Positions 33,007 through 40,860 of a DNA stretch of 53,584 bases are shown in pieces. Location: NCBI GenBank assembly GCA_964500225.1, contig CAZCOA010000015.1, positions 1-53,584 of the forward strand, given 5' to 3'. The notes beneath the pieces are model-generated. The model did not search any database. It had not been told where the DNA came from and saw only the letters and a list, made by a program, of their open reading frames with translations. The position numbers and the translations under genes are program-made. How positions within the stretch are numbered: the first letter of the stretch is position 1; each line of letters opens with the position of its first letter. The stretch is from JAAYDY01 sp964500225 (GTDB lineage: Bacteria; Planctomycetota; Phycisphaerae; FEN-1346; JAACEH01).

Positions 33007-34088
33007 CAGCTTTCTCCTTTGCGGGTCCTCTCGGCGGCATCGGCGCCGGCGGACGCCGGTTGTACCAGGGCCTGTTTCGCCGGCGCGTCGGCCAGACGAA
33101 GTTCGGCCGTGCGCGCATCGATCACGCGGGCATAGAACTTCCCGCGTCCGTCCATGCCTTCCAGGGCGATCGTTGCATCGCGCTCGCCCGTTTCCAGCGC
33201 GCGGCACCGCGTCTTCAGCGTGAAGCCCCGGCCGTACACGTACACCGTCACCATGTCGCCGCGGCGAACCAGCAGCGTCTGGGTCACATCGTTGTCGCAG
33301 AGCACCTGGCCGGCAATCAAAGCCGACCGCGCCGTCGCGCCCACCGCGTTTTCCAGATGTCGGAGGCCATCGACGCGCTCGTCGCGGAACTCGCGACGCT
33401 CCAGGCGCACGTCCTCACGACCCAGGACCTCGCCCGGGCGAATGTCGCGCGCCGCCACAACCACCGACGCCAACTGCACCACGCGATATCGCACAAAGAG
33501 CGTCCGAGGCGACCGATCCTGCCCCTGCCGGCCGGTCACCTCGACGCGGGAGATGCCCGTGCCGAAGACCTTCTCGGCGGCCCCGAGTTCCACCCGGAAC
33601 GACTGCTCCCCGTCGGTCATCGCCAGCGTGGCCGCGTCGCGCGCGTCAAACTCGATCCGGTACCGGTCCTGCGGCAGGTCGATCCGACGCTGAATCGCTT
33701 CCCGGAGCATCTGCTCCAGGCGCCGCCCCGCGCCCGCCGGCGCCGCGACCGACGCCGGGCACGCCGCTTCCTGCTGCACGTCGGCGCGGCTGACGGTGCA
33801 CGAGTCCGCCCCGGCCAGTTCCACCTCGGCGCCGCCCACGGCGGCCAGCAGCCGCCGGCCAATCTTCTGCCGGTCCAGCAACACGCTGCCGCCGGCCAGC
33901 GGCGACGGACACACGACCAGCGACTTCAGTTCCTCGGCGCGGTCGCCCTCGACCAGCGCCACGTCGCCCAGGCGGATCATCGTGCCCTGAACCGTCGCCT
34001 CACGCTGAAGGTAAACGTTCGTGGCGGCGCACGCCGTCGCGGCCCACAGGACGCTCGCCGCCATCGCCACCGCCGTTGCTCGTGTCAT
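33006..34088 (-). CDS. flgA: Flagellar P-ring assembly chaperone FlgA
   Basis: This 360-residue secreted protein should help FlgI assemble in the periplasm. A signal peptide ends near AATACAA. The C-terminal half has the SAF domain and FlgA signature: VVVAARDIRPGEVLGREDVRLERRE, AGQVLCDNDVTQTLLVRRGDMVTVYV and a FYARVID segment. It is longer than E. coli FlgA (about 220 residues) because of an N-terminal extra domain. The ATG at 34088 follows GGAGG. It lies between flgG and flgH. Confidence 0.9.
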   Translation of the reverse strand: MTRATAVAMAASVLWAATACAATNVYLQREATVQGTMIRLGDVALVEGDRAEELKSLVVCPSPLAGGSVLLDRQKIGRRLLAAVGGAEVELAGADSCTVSRADVQQEAACPASVAAPAGAGRRLEQMLREAIQRRIDLPQDRYRIEFDARDAATLAMTDGEQSFRVELGAAEKVFGTGISRVEVTGRQGQDRSPRTLFVRYRVVQLASVVVAARDIRPGEVLGREDVRLERREFRDERVDGLRHLENAVGATARSALIAGQVLCDNDVTQTLLVRRGDMVTVYVYGRGFTLKTRCRALETGERDATIALEGMDGRGKFYARVIDARTAELRLADAPAKQALVQPASAGADAAERTRKGES

Positions 34089-34143
34089 CTCAGGCCTCCG
34101 CTGTCACACCGGCCGATTCCGTCGGGCGGACCCGGCCGGACGG

Positions 34144-34944
34144 TTACGCTTTCAGGTTGTTCACCACCTGGAGCATCTCGTCCGACGTCTCGATCACGCG
34201 GCTGTTGAGCTCGAACGCCCGCTGCGCTTCGATCAGGCTCGTCAGCTCGCGCACCGCGTCCACATTGCTCTTCTCCAGGTATTGCTGGACCAGCGTTCCC
34301 GCCCCTTCGCTGCCCGGGTCGCTGATGGTCGGGTCGCCGCTGCTGGCGCTACGCACGTACATGTTGCTGCCGACCTTGATCAACCCCTCGGGGTTCGTGA
34401 AGTTGGCCAACTGTATCACGCCGGCCGTCGTCGGCGTCACGCTGCCCGGCGTCGTCACGTTCACCTGTCCGTCGGGCGTGATGTCGATGGTCAGGTAATC
34501 CGTCGGGACGGTGACCTGCGGCTCCAGGAGAAAGCCGTCCGGGCCGCCCAGCACCATGTCGCCGTTGGCATTGATGAAGAAGCTGCCGTCCCGCGTGTAG
34601 CCGACGCCCTCGCCGAGGTCGTCGTAGATCTTGACCGAGAAGAACCCGCGCCCGCGGATCGCCACGTCGAGGTCGCGGCTGGTGGGCTCGAAGTCGCCCT
34701 GCTCGAAGACATCCATCGTGCTGGCCGCCTGGACGCCCAGGCCGATCTGCACCCCCGACGGGTTCGTGTTGCCCATGCCGTTGGTCGTGCCGGGCTGGCG
34801 CAGTTGCTGGTAGAACAGGTCCTGGAACAGGGCCCGCCCGCGCTTGAACCCCGTCGTGTTGATGTTCGCCAGGTTGTTGGCGATCACGTCCACCTGGAGC
34901 GTCATCGCCTTCATGCCGGTTGCCGCCGTCGCCATCGAACGCAT
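34144..34944 (-). CDS. flgG: Distal rod protein FlgG
   Basis: This 266-residue protein carries the rod/hook N-terminal motif DVIANNLANINTTGFKRGRALFQDLFYQ and the C-terminal LEKSNVDAVRELTSLIEAQRAFELNSRVIETSDEML, both standard for FlgG. The length matches E. coli FlgG (260). The ATG at 34944 follows AAGGAG. It lies 24 bases after flgF. The proximal rod genes flgB, flgC and fliE are not in the window. Confidence 0.97.
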   Translation of the reverse strand: MRSMATAATGMKAMTLQVDVIANNLANINTTGFKRGRALFQDLFYQQLRQPGTTNGMGNTNPSGVQIGLGVQAASTMDVFEQGDFEPTSRDLDVAIRGRGFFSVKIYDDLGEGVGYTRDGSFFINANGDMVLGGPDGFLLEPQVTVPTDYLTIDITPDGQVNVTTPGSVTPTTAGVIQLANFTNPEGLIKVGSNMYVRSASSGDPTISDPGSEGAGTLVQQYLEKSNVDAVRELTSLIEAQRAFELNSRVIETSDEMLQVVNNLKA

Positions 34945-34968
34945 TCATCCGCTCCTTGCCGCCAGTCG

Positions 34969-35733
34969 TCAGACATTGCGAGCCAGGTCGTTCACCACTC
35001 GACCCAGCGTCTCGTTCTGAACCGTCACCATGCGCGCGTTCGCCTCGTAGGCTCGCTGCGCTTCGATCATCGACACCAGTTCCCGCACCGCGTCCGCGCC
35101 GCTGCGTTCCAGCGCCCCGGCCAGCACCTGCGGCGACCGCACATGCTCCGGCTCGACCCCCGAGTGCTCGAAGCGGTTCGCCCCCACCTTGCGAAGCGCC
35201 CGACGGTCCTCAAAATCCACCACGCGCAGCCGGCCCGCCGCCTGGCCGTCCTGGCTGATCACGCCGTCGCTGCTGATCGTCACGTCGCGCGACGAGTCCA
35301 CCTGGATCGGCTGCCCCGTATCCCCCAGCACCAGGCACGACCCGTCCAGCGTCGTCAGACGCCCCGTGCCGCTTTCCAGCGCGAAACGCCCGTCCCGCGT
35401 GTAGAACATCTTGCCCTGGGCGTCTTGCACCGCGAAGAACCCCGGCCCCCGCAGGCACACGTCCAATGACCGGTCCGTCTTTTCGATCTCGCCCTGAGCG
35501 AATTCCGTGTAGGTCGGACTGACCAGCGTGCCGCCGCCGAGACCATCCAGCAGCGGCTTCCGGTAGGCCATGCCCGAGACGCTCGACTGCGACTGCGGCG
35601 CACGCAGCCGGAACGTCGCCACGTCGCGCTTGAACGCCGTCGTGTTGACGTTGGCCATGTTGTTGGCGATGACTTCGTGCTGGTGCTGCTGCACGATCAT
35701 GCCCGTCGCCGAGAGGTACAGCCCGTAAAGCAC
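34969..35733 (-). CDS. flgF: Rod protein FlgF (FlgF/FlgG family)
   Basis: This 254-residue protein has the rod-family start GLYLSATGMIVQQHQHEVIANNMANVNTTAFKRD and end LERSGADAVRELVSMIEAQRAYEANARMVTVQNETLG. Its order directly upstream of flgG supports FlgF. The start is GTG at 35733, preceded by AAGGAG at eight bases. Confidence 0.92.
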   Translation of the reverse strand: MLYGLYLSATGMIVQQHQHEVIANNMANVNTTAFKRDVATFRLRAPQSQSSVSGMAYRKPLLDGLGGGTLVSPTYTEFAQGEIEKTDRSLDVCLRGPGFFAVQDAQGKMFYTRDGRFALESGTGRLTTLDGSCLVLGDTGQPIQVDSSRDVTISSDGVISQDGQAAGRLRVVDFEDRRALRKVGANRFEHSGVEPEHVRSPQVLAGALERSGADAVRELVSMIEAQRAYEANARMVTVQNETLGRVVNDLARNV

Positions 35734-35755
35734 GCCCCGTCTCCTTCTGCCGCCG

Positions 35756-35959
35756 TCAGTTCCGCCGCGCCGGACCCGCCGTCAGGTGCGCCGTCCCCGG
35801 CTGCTCCATCCGCGCCCGGACCATTTCTTCCGCCAGCAGACATATTTGCTGCACACCGACTCGCCGGAACCGGTTCAGCACCTGGTCCAGCATCTCCGGC
35901 AACCGGTCCTCGATCGTTCCCCCCTCGGCAGGAACCGCGTCCTGGAACAGCTTCGTCAT
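35756..35959 (-). CDS. Small protein of unknown function heading the flagellar operon
   Basis: This 67-residue protein starts at ATG 35959 with GGGAGAGGAT upstream and ends 22 bases before flgF. Its middle part (about residues 16-50) looks helical and acidic, with DRLPEMLDQVLNRFRRVGVQ; the tail is Ala/Gly/Arg-rich. I do not recognise the family. Its place as first gene after the sigma54 promoter suggests a flagellar or regulatory role. Confidence 0.6.
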   Translation of the reverse strand: MTKLFQDAVPAEGGTIEDRLPEMLDQVLNRFRRVGVQQICLLAEEMVRARMEQPGTAHLTAGPARRN

Positions 35960-36021
35960 GAATCCTCTCCCATACGGCCGGCACCGACAGCCACGAACAA
36001 ACCATCTCCAGTAATTGTCAT

Positions 36022-36037
36022 GGCAAAGTCCGTGCCA
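36022..36037 (-). promoter_or_regulatory. Sigma54 (RpoN) promoter of the flagellar operon
   Basis: On the minus strand the sequence reads TGGCACGGACTTTGCC, matching the TGGCAC-N5-TTGC consensus with GG and GC exactly ten bases apart (GG at 36036-36035, GC at 36024-36023). Transcription would start near 36011, about 50 bases before the first operon gene. Confidence 0.85.
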
Positions 36038-36275
36038 ACGCCGCGCGGCCTGGGCGCAGACGGGGGCCGGCGAACGACCCCGAAAACCCACAACCTATTG
36101 CTGTCAAGTGGGTTAGAAATGTACCGGCCGTGGCCGGATTCTGCGGCTGCGGGCCGGAACAAGGCCCCCGTGCGCCCCGGACGTCAGGAAGTTTCATCGT
36201 TTCGAGGCGCAAATCTTGCCGCCCCGATCCGCCGGTCCGGGCCCGGCCCCCTTGCCAAGAAACCCTGAAGCGGTC

Positions 36276-36304
36276 TTGCCTTGGCCTACCGTCTGCCGCA
36301 TAAT
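36276..36304 (+). promoter_or_regulatory. Sigma70-type promoter of the MBL-fold gene
   Basis: TTGCCT (36276-36281) and CATAAT (36299-36304) are 17 bases apart, with a predicted start near 36311, 47 bases before the ATG at 36358. Confidence 0.65.
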
Positions 36305-36357
36305 CTCGGGGTTCGCGGCCCACGGCGACACCGGGCGGGCCGCCGAGGAGGCGTTGC

Positions 36358-37002
36358 ATGAGCGATTTGCGCGTGGACGTACTGGCCATTGGCACGCTCG
36401 CCAAGAATAGATTCTGGAACGAGACGGACAACCTGCGCAACGAGGTGGCCACGTGCACGCTGGTGCGCAGCGGCCGGACGACGCTGATGGTCGATCCGGG
36501 GTGGCCCGACGCCGTGCTGCGGGCCGTTCTGTTCTACCGCGCGGGGCTGAAGCCCGAAGACGTCACCGACGTGTTCCTGACACACCTGGACCCGGCCCAC
36601 GTCGGCGGCGCCGAGACGTTCCCGAAGGCCCGCTGGATGGCCTATGCCGAGGAGATCGCCTACGGCAAGGCCGAGCTCAAGGGCGACAAGACCATGGCCG
36701 CCGTGCTCAAGCGGCTCAAGCCCGCCCCCGACCGTATCGCGCCGGGGGTGGACATCTTCCCCACGCCAGGCCACTCGCCGGGACACTGTTCGCTCATGGT
36801 CAACACCCCGACCGAGACGACCTTTGTCGCCGGCGACGCCCTGCTGACCCGCGATTACCTGGAACACGGCGACCTGGGGCCGACCCTCTGGGACCGCGAC
36901 AAGGCCGCCGAATCCTTCGCCGAGTTGCTCCAGATCGGCGACTTCGTCATCCCGGGCCACGACAACGTCGTCTGGCTCCGTTCCCGGGGCGACCTGCTGT
37001 GA
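36358..37002 (+). CDS. MBL-fold protein with altered metal motif
   Basis: This 214-residue protein has the metallo-beta-lactamase fold: LMVDPGWP near residue 43, FPTPGHSPGHCSLMV near 133, AGDALLTRDY near 156 and VIPGHDN near the end. The core HxHxDH motif is replaced by THLDPAH (His76, Asp78, Ala80, His81), so the second His is Asp and the Asp is Ala. It could keep a one-metal site or use different chemistry. The ATG at 36358 follows GAGGAGG. It is transcribed away from the flagellar operon, with no functional partner nearby. Confidence 0.82.
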   Translation: MSDLRVDVLAIGTLAKNRFWNETDNLRNEVATCTLVRSGRTTLMVDPGWPDAVLRAVLFYRAGLKPEDVTDVFLTHLDPAHVGGAETFPKARWMAYAEEIAYGKAELKGDKTMAAVLKRLKPAPDRIAPGVDIFPTPGHSPGHCSLMVNTPTETTFVAGDALLTRDYLEHGDLGPTLWDRDKAAESFAELLQIGDFVIPGHDNVVWLRSRGDLL

Positions 37003-37035
37003 GCGCCGCCGGGAGCGGCCCGATCAACAACCCCG

Positions 37036-37064
37036 TGGAAATCCAGCCCGCGCGGCGGTAAGAT
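37036..37064 (+). promoter_or_regulatory. Possible sigma70-type promoter of the CNNM/CBS pair
   Basis: TGGAAA (37036-37041) and TAAGAT (37059-37064) are 17 bases apart, about 115 bases before the first gene. The -35 is weak. Confidence 0.4.
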
Positions 37065-37179
37065 GCCTGCATCATGAACCGCCGTGACGATCTCCACAGG
37101 CGTCCGTTCCGGCCGTCGGCCTGCGCTGCGACGGGCCCTCTTGGGGCGTGCGCCGCCCGAACGCCCTCGGAGGTCCGCC

Positions 37180-38502
37180 ATGATTGAGTGGCTGAGCGAG
37201 CACGCGTGGCGGCTCGTGGCCATGGCGGGCCTGCTGGCCCTCAGCGCCTTTTTTTCCGGCAGCGAAACCGCCCTGTTCAGCCTCCCGCGCGACCGCCTGC
37301 GACGGTTCCGCTCCGGACCGCACCGCACCGAACGCCTGGCCGCTGCGCTGGTGGCCCAGCCGCGATCCCTTCTGGTCACCCTCCTGCTGGGCAACATGAT
37401 CGTCAACGTCACGTTCTACGCCGTCTCCAGCGCCATCGTCTGGAGCATCGGCTCGCGCAGCCACGTGGCCGGCGTGGCGACGGGTCTTGCCATGCTTCTG
37501 GCGGTGGTCATCTGCGGCGAGGTGGCCCCCAAGACCATCGCCGCCACCGCGCCCGAAAGCATGGCGCGGCTGGCGGGCGTGCCGTTATGGGGGCTGCGGT
37601 GGCTCCTCAGGCCGGTCGTCGTCGTGCTGGATCGCGGCGTCGTCGAGCCGCTGACGCGGCTGATTACCGGCCGCCGGTCCCGAGGCGCCCCGCTGCTGGT
37701 CACCACGGAGGAACTTCAGGCCATCGTCGATCTGGCCGGCGACGAGGGCGCCGTGGACCGCAACGAGAGCGACATGATCAACGAAGTGCTCCAGTTGCAC
37801 GAGATCCGCCTTCGCGAGGTCATGGTCCCGAGAGTGGATGTCGTGGCCTTCGACCTCCATGCGCCGACCGAGCGGTTGCTCGACGAGTTCCGCCGCACGC
37901 GGCTGAAGCGCATGGTCGTTTACCGCGGCTCGATCGACAACGTGGTCGGGCTGGTGACCTCGCGCCGGGCCTTCCTGGAGCCGCACAAGCCCGTGCGCGA
38001 GCTGCTGGAGCCCGTTCGGTTCGTTCCGCAGCAGGCGTCGGTCGAGGCGGTGTTGCGGCTGTTCCGCCGCGAGCAAATTCAATTGGCCGTGGTGGTGGAC
38101 GAGTACGGCGGCACGGCCGGCCTGGTCACCATGGAGGACTGCATTGAGCAGATCGTCGGCGACATCCAGGACGAGTACGATCACATCGACGCCCGTGTCC
38201 AGCGGCTGAGCGACCGGGAATATCTCCTGGACGCCAACCTCAGCATGCGGGCCTGGCGTCAGTTCGCCACGGCCGAGCTTGACACGGATATGGACGTGGT
38301 GACCCTCGGCGGCTTCGTCACGGGGCTGCTCGGCCGCCTGCCGCGCGAGGGCGACCAGTGCACCTGGGGAAACCTCCGGATGACCGTCCGGTCGCTCGGA
38401 CGCCGACGCGGCGGCGGGCACGGCTGGCCCAAGAAGATCCTGCTCGAAATCCTGGACCAGGCGCCGACCGCGGCAGCCGAGACGACAGGAGACGGAACAT
38501 GA
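37180..38502 (+). CDS. CNNM/CBS-domain membrane protein (CorC/HlyC family)
   Basis: This 440-residue protein has an N-terminal CNNM (DUF21) domain with about four membrane segments (residues 10-150; FSGSETALFSL near 26), then two CBS motifs (VMVPRVDVVAF near 215; VVVDEYGGTAGLVTMEDCIEQIVGDIQDE near 305) and a C-terminal CorC/HlyC transporter-associated domain (residues 345-420). The family is linked to Mg2+ or Co2+ efflux. The ATG at 37180 follows GGAGG at six bases. Its stop overlaps the next start (ATGA), so the two paralogues are probably made together. Confidence 0.92.
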   Translation: MIEWLSEHAWRLVAMAGLLALSAFFSGSETALFSLPRDRLRRFRSGPHRTERLAAALVAQPRSLLVTLLLGNMIVNVTFYAVSSAIVWSIGSRSHVAGVATGLAMLLAVVICGEVAPKTIAATAPESMARLAGVPLWGLRWLLRPVVVVLDRGVVEPLTRLITGRRSRGAPLLVTTEELQAIVDLAGDEGAVDRNESDMINEVLQLHEIRLREVMVPRVDVVAFDLHAPTERLLDEFRRTRLKRMVVYRGSIDNVVGLVTSRRAFLEPHKPVRELLEPVRFVPQQASVEAVLRLFRREQIQLAVVVDEYGGTAGLVTMEDCIEQIVGDIQDEYDHIDARVQRLSDREYLLDANLSMRAWRQFATAELDTDMDVVTLGGFVTGLLGRLPREGDQCTWGNLRMTVRSLGRRRGGGHGWPKKILLEILDQAPTAAAETTGDGT

Positions 38503-39512
38503 CCGTGCATGACCTTTTGGCGCTGCTGCCCTGCCTCGGCGTCACGGCCGGGATTCTTGCCGCCGGATTCTTCAACGGGGCCGAGACCGGTCTGTACCGG
38601 CTGAACCGGGTGCGGCTCCACCTGGCCGAGCGCCAAGGACGACCCGAAGCCAAGCTCCTGGTTCGCATGCTTGCGGACATGCCCGGACAGATTTGCGTCA
38701 TGCTCATCGGCAGTAACCTGGCCGTTTACATGGCCACTCTCCTGATGACGCGGATGCTCGAGGCGCGCCATCCGGAGGCCGACCCGCTCTACGCCGAGTT
38801 TCTCGCCACCGCGATCCTGACGCCGATCTTCTTCATCGCGGCCGACCTGGTTCCCAAGAACGTGTTCAACGCGCAGGCCGACCGGCTCATGATGCACTGG
38901 GCCCGGCCGTTGTGGGTCGTCGGCGTCGTTTTCCGGTCGCTCGGCCTGGTGGCCGCCCTGAAAGGCATCAGCACCGCATGGACCGCCCTGGTGCGGCCGA
39001 AAGGGCGCCCCGACCCGTTTCCCGCCAAGGCCCGCCTCAGGGCCATCCTGCGCGACAGCGCCGCCGAGGGCATCGTCACGCCGTACCAGAACGAGCTCGT
39101 CGAGAAAATCATGGACCTGCGCGGCGTCCGTGTCGCCCAGGCCATGGTCCCCGCCGGGCGCGTCGTCACGGTCCGCAGAGGCACGGGCAATCCCGAGTTC
39201 CGCCGTCTCATCGCCGCCTGCCCCTACAGCCGCCTGCCGGTCACCGACAATACCGGGCGCAGCATCCTCGGCGTGGTCCGCGTCCACGACGTTCTGGAGC
39301 ACGTCGGCCCCGATGACGACCTGGACCTGGACGCGTTCACCACGGCCACGCTCGATCTCGATCCGGCCATGAGCGTCACGCAGGCCATCTTCACCATGCA
39401 GCGCACACGCACCGCCATGGCCATCGTCCGAAACCCCCGCGGCCAGTTCATCGGCATCATCACACTGAAAGACCTGGTGGAAGAAATCGTTGGCGAGCTG
39501 GAGGCCTGGTGA
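38499..39512 (+). CDS. CNNM/CBS-domain membrane protein, paralogue of the preceding gene
   Basis: This 337-residue protein repeats the CNNM-plus-CBS layout: FNGAETGLYRLNRVRLHLAE near residue 27, membrane segments to about residue 170, and CBS motifs including MVPAGRVVTVRR and FIGIITLKDLVEEIVGELE at the end. It lacks the C-terminal CorC/HlyC domain present in its neighbour. The ATG at 38499 overlaps the previous TGA by four bases, with AGGAG upstream. Paired CNNM genes may form a heteromeric transporter. Confidence 0.9.
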   Translation: MTVHDLLALLPCLGVTAGILAAGFFNGAETGLYRLNRVRLHLAERQGRPEAKLLVRMLADMPGQICVMLIGSNLAVYMATLLMTRMLEARHPEADPLYAEFLATAILTPIFFIAADLVPKNVFNAQADRLMMHWARPLWVVGVVFRSLGLVAALKGISTAWTALVRPKGRPDPFPAKARLRAILRDSAAEGIVTPYQNELVEKIMDLRGVRVAQAMVPAGRVVTVRRGTGNPEFRRLIAACPYSRLPVTDNTGRSILGVVRVHDVLEHVGPDDDLDLDAFTTATLDLDPAMSVTQAIFTMQRTRTAMAIVRNPRGQFIGIITLKDLVEEIVGELEAW

Positions 39513-39631
39513 GGGGAGATCCGCCGGGACCGTCGCGCGCCACCGACAACTCGCAGGAGCGGCCATCGCGCCACACTTCATGGCCGCAGGCGGACGCGCC
39601 GCCCGACGTATGCGGCGGCCGGCAGGACGCC

Positions 39632-39660
39632 TTGACTTGGAATGAGCCGGCAGCTATAGT
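39632..39660 (+). promoter_or_regulatory. Strong sigma70-type promoter of trpS
   Basis: TTGACT (39632-39637) and TATAGT (39655-39660) are 17 bases apart. The start would be near 39667, only about three bases before the trpS ATG at 39670, so the mRNA is probably leaderless. Confidence 0.75.
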
Positions 39661-39669
39661 CTCGACGCC

Positions 39670-40680
39670 ATGACCTCAAAACCAGAAAAGCGTAAACCGA
39701 CCATCCTCAGCGGCATTCAGCCCACCGGACGCCTTACCATCGGCAACTACCTTGGCGCGCTGCGCAACTGGGTCGCCCTCCAGGACCAGTACGAGTGCTA
39801 TTACGTGCTCGTCGATCTGCACGCCATCACGGTCCGCCAGGATCCCCAGGTCCTGCGACGACGCTGCTACGAGTTTCTGGCCCTCTACATGGCCTGCGGC
39901 CTCGATCCGGCCACCAGCACCCTGTTCGTCCAATCGCATGTGCCGACGCACGCCCAGTTGTCGTGGATCCTGAACTGCTTCACCTACATGGGCGAGGCTC
40001 AGCGCATGACGCAGTTCAAGGAGAAATCCTCGCGCCACAGCGAGAACATCAACATCGGTCTTTTCGACTATCCGGTCCTGATGGCAGCGGACATTCTGCT
40101 CTATAGCGCCGACCTGGTGCCCGTCGGCGAGGACCAGAAGCAACACCTGGAGCTGACGCGCAATCTCGCCGAACGGTTCAACGGCATCTACGGCAACATC
40201 TTCACCGTGCCGGAACCGTTCATCCCGAAGGTGGGGGCGCGCATCATGAGCCTGAAGGATCCCACCAGCAAGATGTCCAAGACCGACGCGGACGACACCA
40301 CCTACGTGGCCCTGCTGGACGAACCGGACGCCGTGCGCCGCAAGATCAAGCGCGCCGTCACGGACGCGGGACGCGAGGTGGTGTACGACGAATCGCGTCC
40401 GGGGCTGGCCAACCTGCTGACGATCTTCGCGGCCACGACCGGCGAACCGATCGAGACCATCGTCGCACGCTACGAGGGCAAAGGCTACGGCGATCTGAAG
40501 AAGGACCTGGCCGAGGTCGTCGTGGAGCTGCTGCGGCCGATCCAGCAACGCTACCGCGACATCATCGCCGACGAGTCGGGCCTGGCGCGCGTCCTGGCCG
40601 ACGGCGCCGCACGCGCCCTGGCCCGCACGCGCCCGCTGCTGGCGCGCGTACACGAGGCCCTGGGCTTCATTCCGGAATGA
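39670..40680 (+). CDS. trpS: Tryptophanyl-tRNA synthetase
   Basis: This 336-residue class I synthetase charges tRNA-Trp. SGIQPTGRLTIGNYLGA at residues 14-30 is the HIGH region (TIGN), and KMSKT at 201-205 is the KMSKS loop. The length is typical. No ribosome-binding site precedes the ATG at 39670, but a strong promoter ends ten bases upstream, pointing to leaderless translation. It is probably a single-gene transcript. Confidence 0.97.
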   Translation: MTSKPEKRKPTILSGIQPTGRLTIGNYLGALRNWVALQDQYECYYVLVDLHAITVRQDPQVLRRRCYEFLALYMACGLDPATSTLFVQSHVPTHAQLSWILNCFTYMGEAQRMTQFKEKSSRHSENINIGLFDYPVLMAADILLYSADLVPVGEDQKQHLELTRNLAERFNGIYGNIFTVPEPFIPKVGARIMSLKDPTSKMSKTDADDTTYVALLDEPDAVRRKIKRAVTDAGREVVYDESRPGLANLLTIFAATTGEPIETIVARYEGKGYGDLKKDLAEVVVELLRPIQQRYRDIIADESGLARVLADGAARALARTRPLLARVHEALGFIPE

Positions 40681-40737
40681 GCGCCGGCCTCTGCCCTGCG
40701 GCCGACATTTCCTTGAAGAAATACTACACCTGCTCTG

Positions 40738-40766
40738 TTGCCTCGAAACCGCGGCCCTTGTATAGT
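40738..40766 (+). promoter_or_regulatory. Sigma70-type promoter of the hybrid kinase gene
   Basis: TTGCCT (40738-40743) and TATAGT (40761-40766) are 17 bases apart, with a predicted start near 40773 and a leader of about 88 bases. Confidence 0.6.
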
Positions 40767-40860
40767 CCAACGTGAGAAGAGTCCCATTGCGAGTGTTCGC
40801 ATCGCACGATGTCCGGTCAGGCAGATGTCCCAGTCGCTGCGTCGATTGGGGGACTGGCCT

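Larger units (their letters stand above)
35960..36357. other. Divergent control region of the flagellar operon and MBL gene
   Basis: This 398-base region holds the sigma54 promoter reading left and a sigma70-type promoter reading right. The stretch between them (about 36060-36270) would be the place for an enhancer-binding protein; I see no clear inverted repeat. No gene is seen. Confidence 0.6.
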
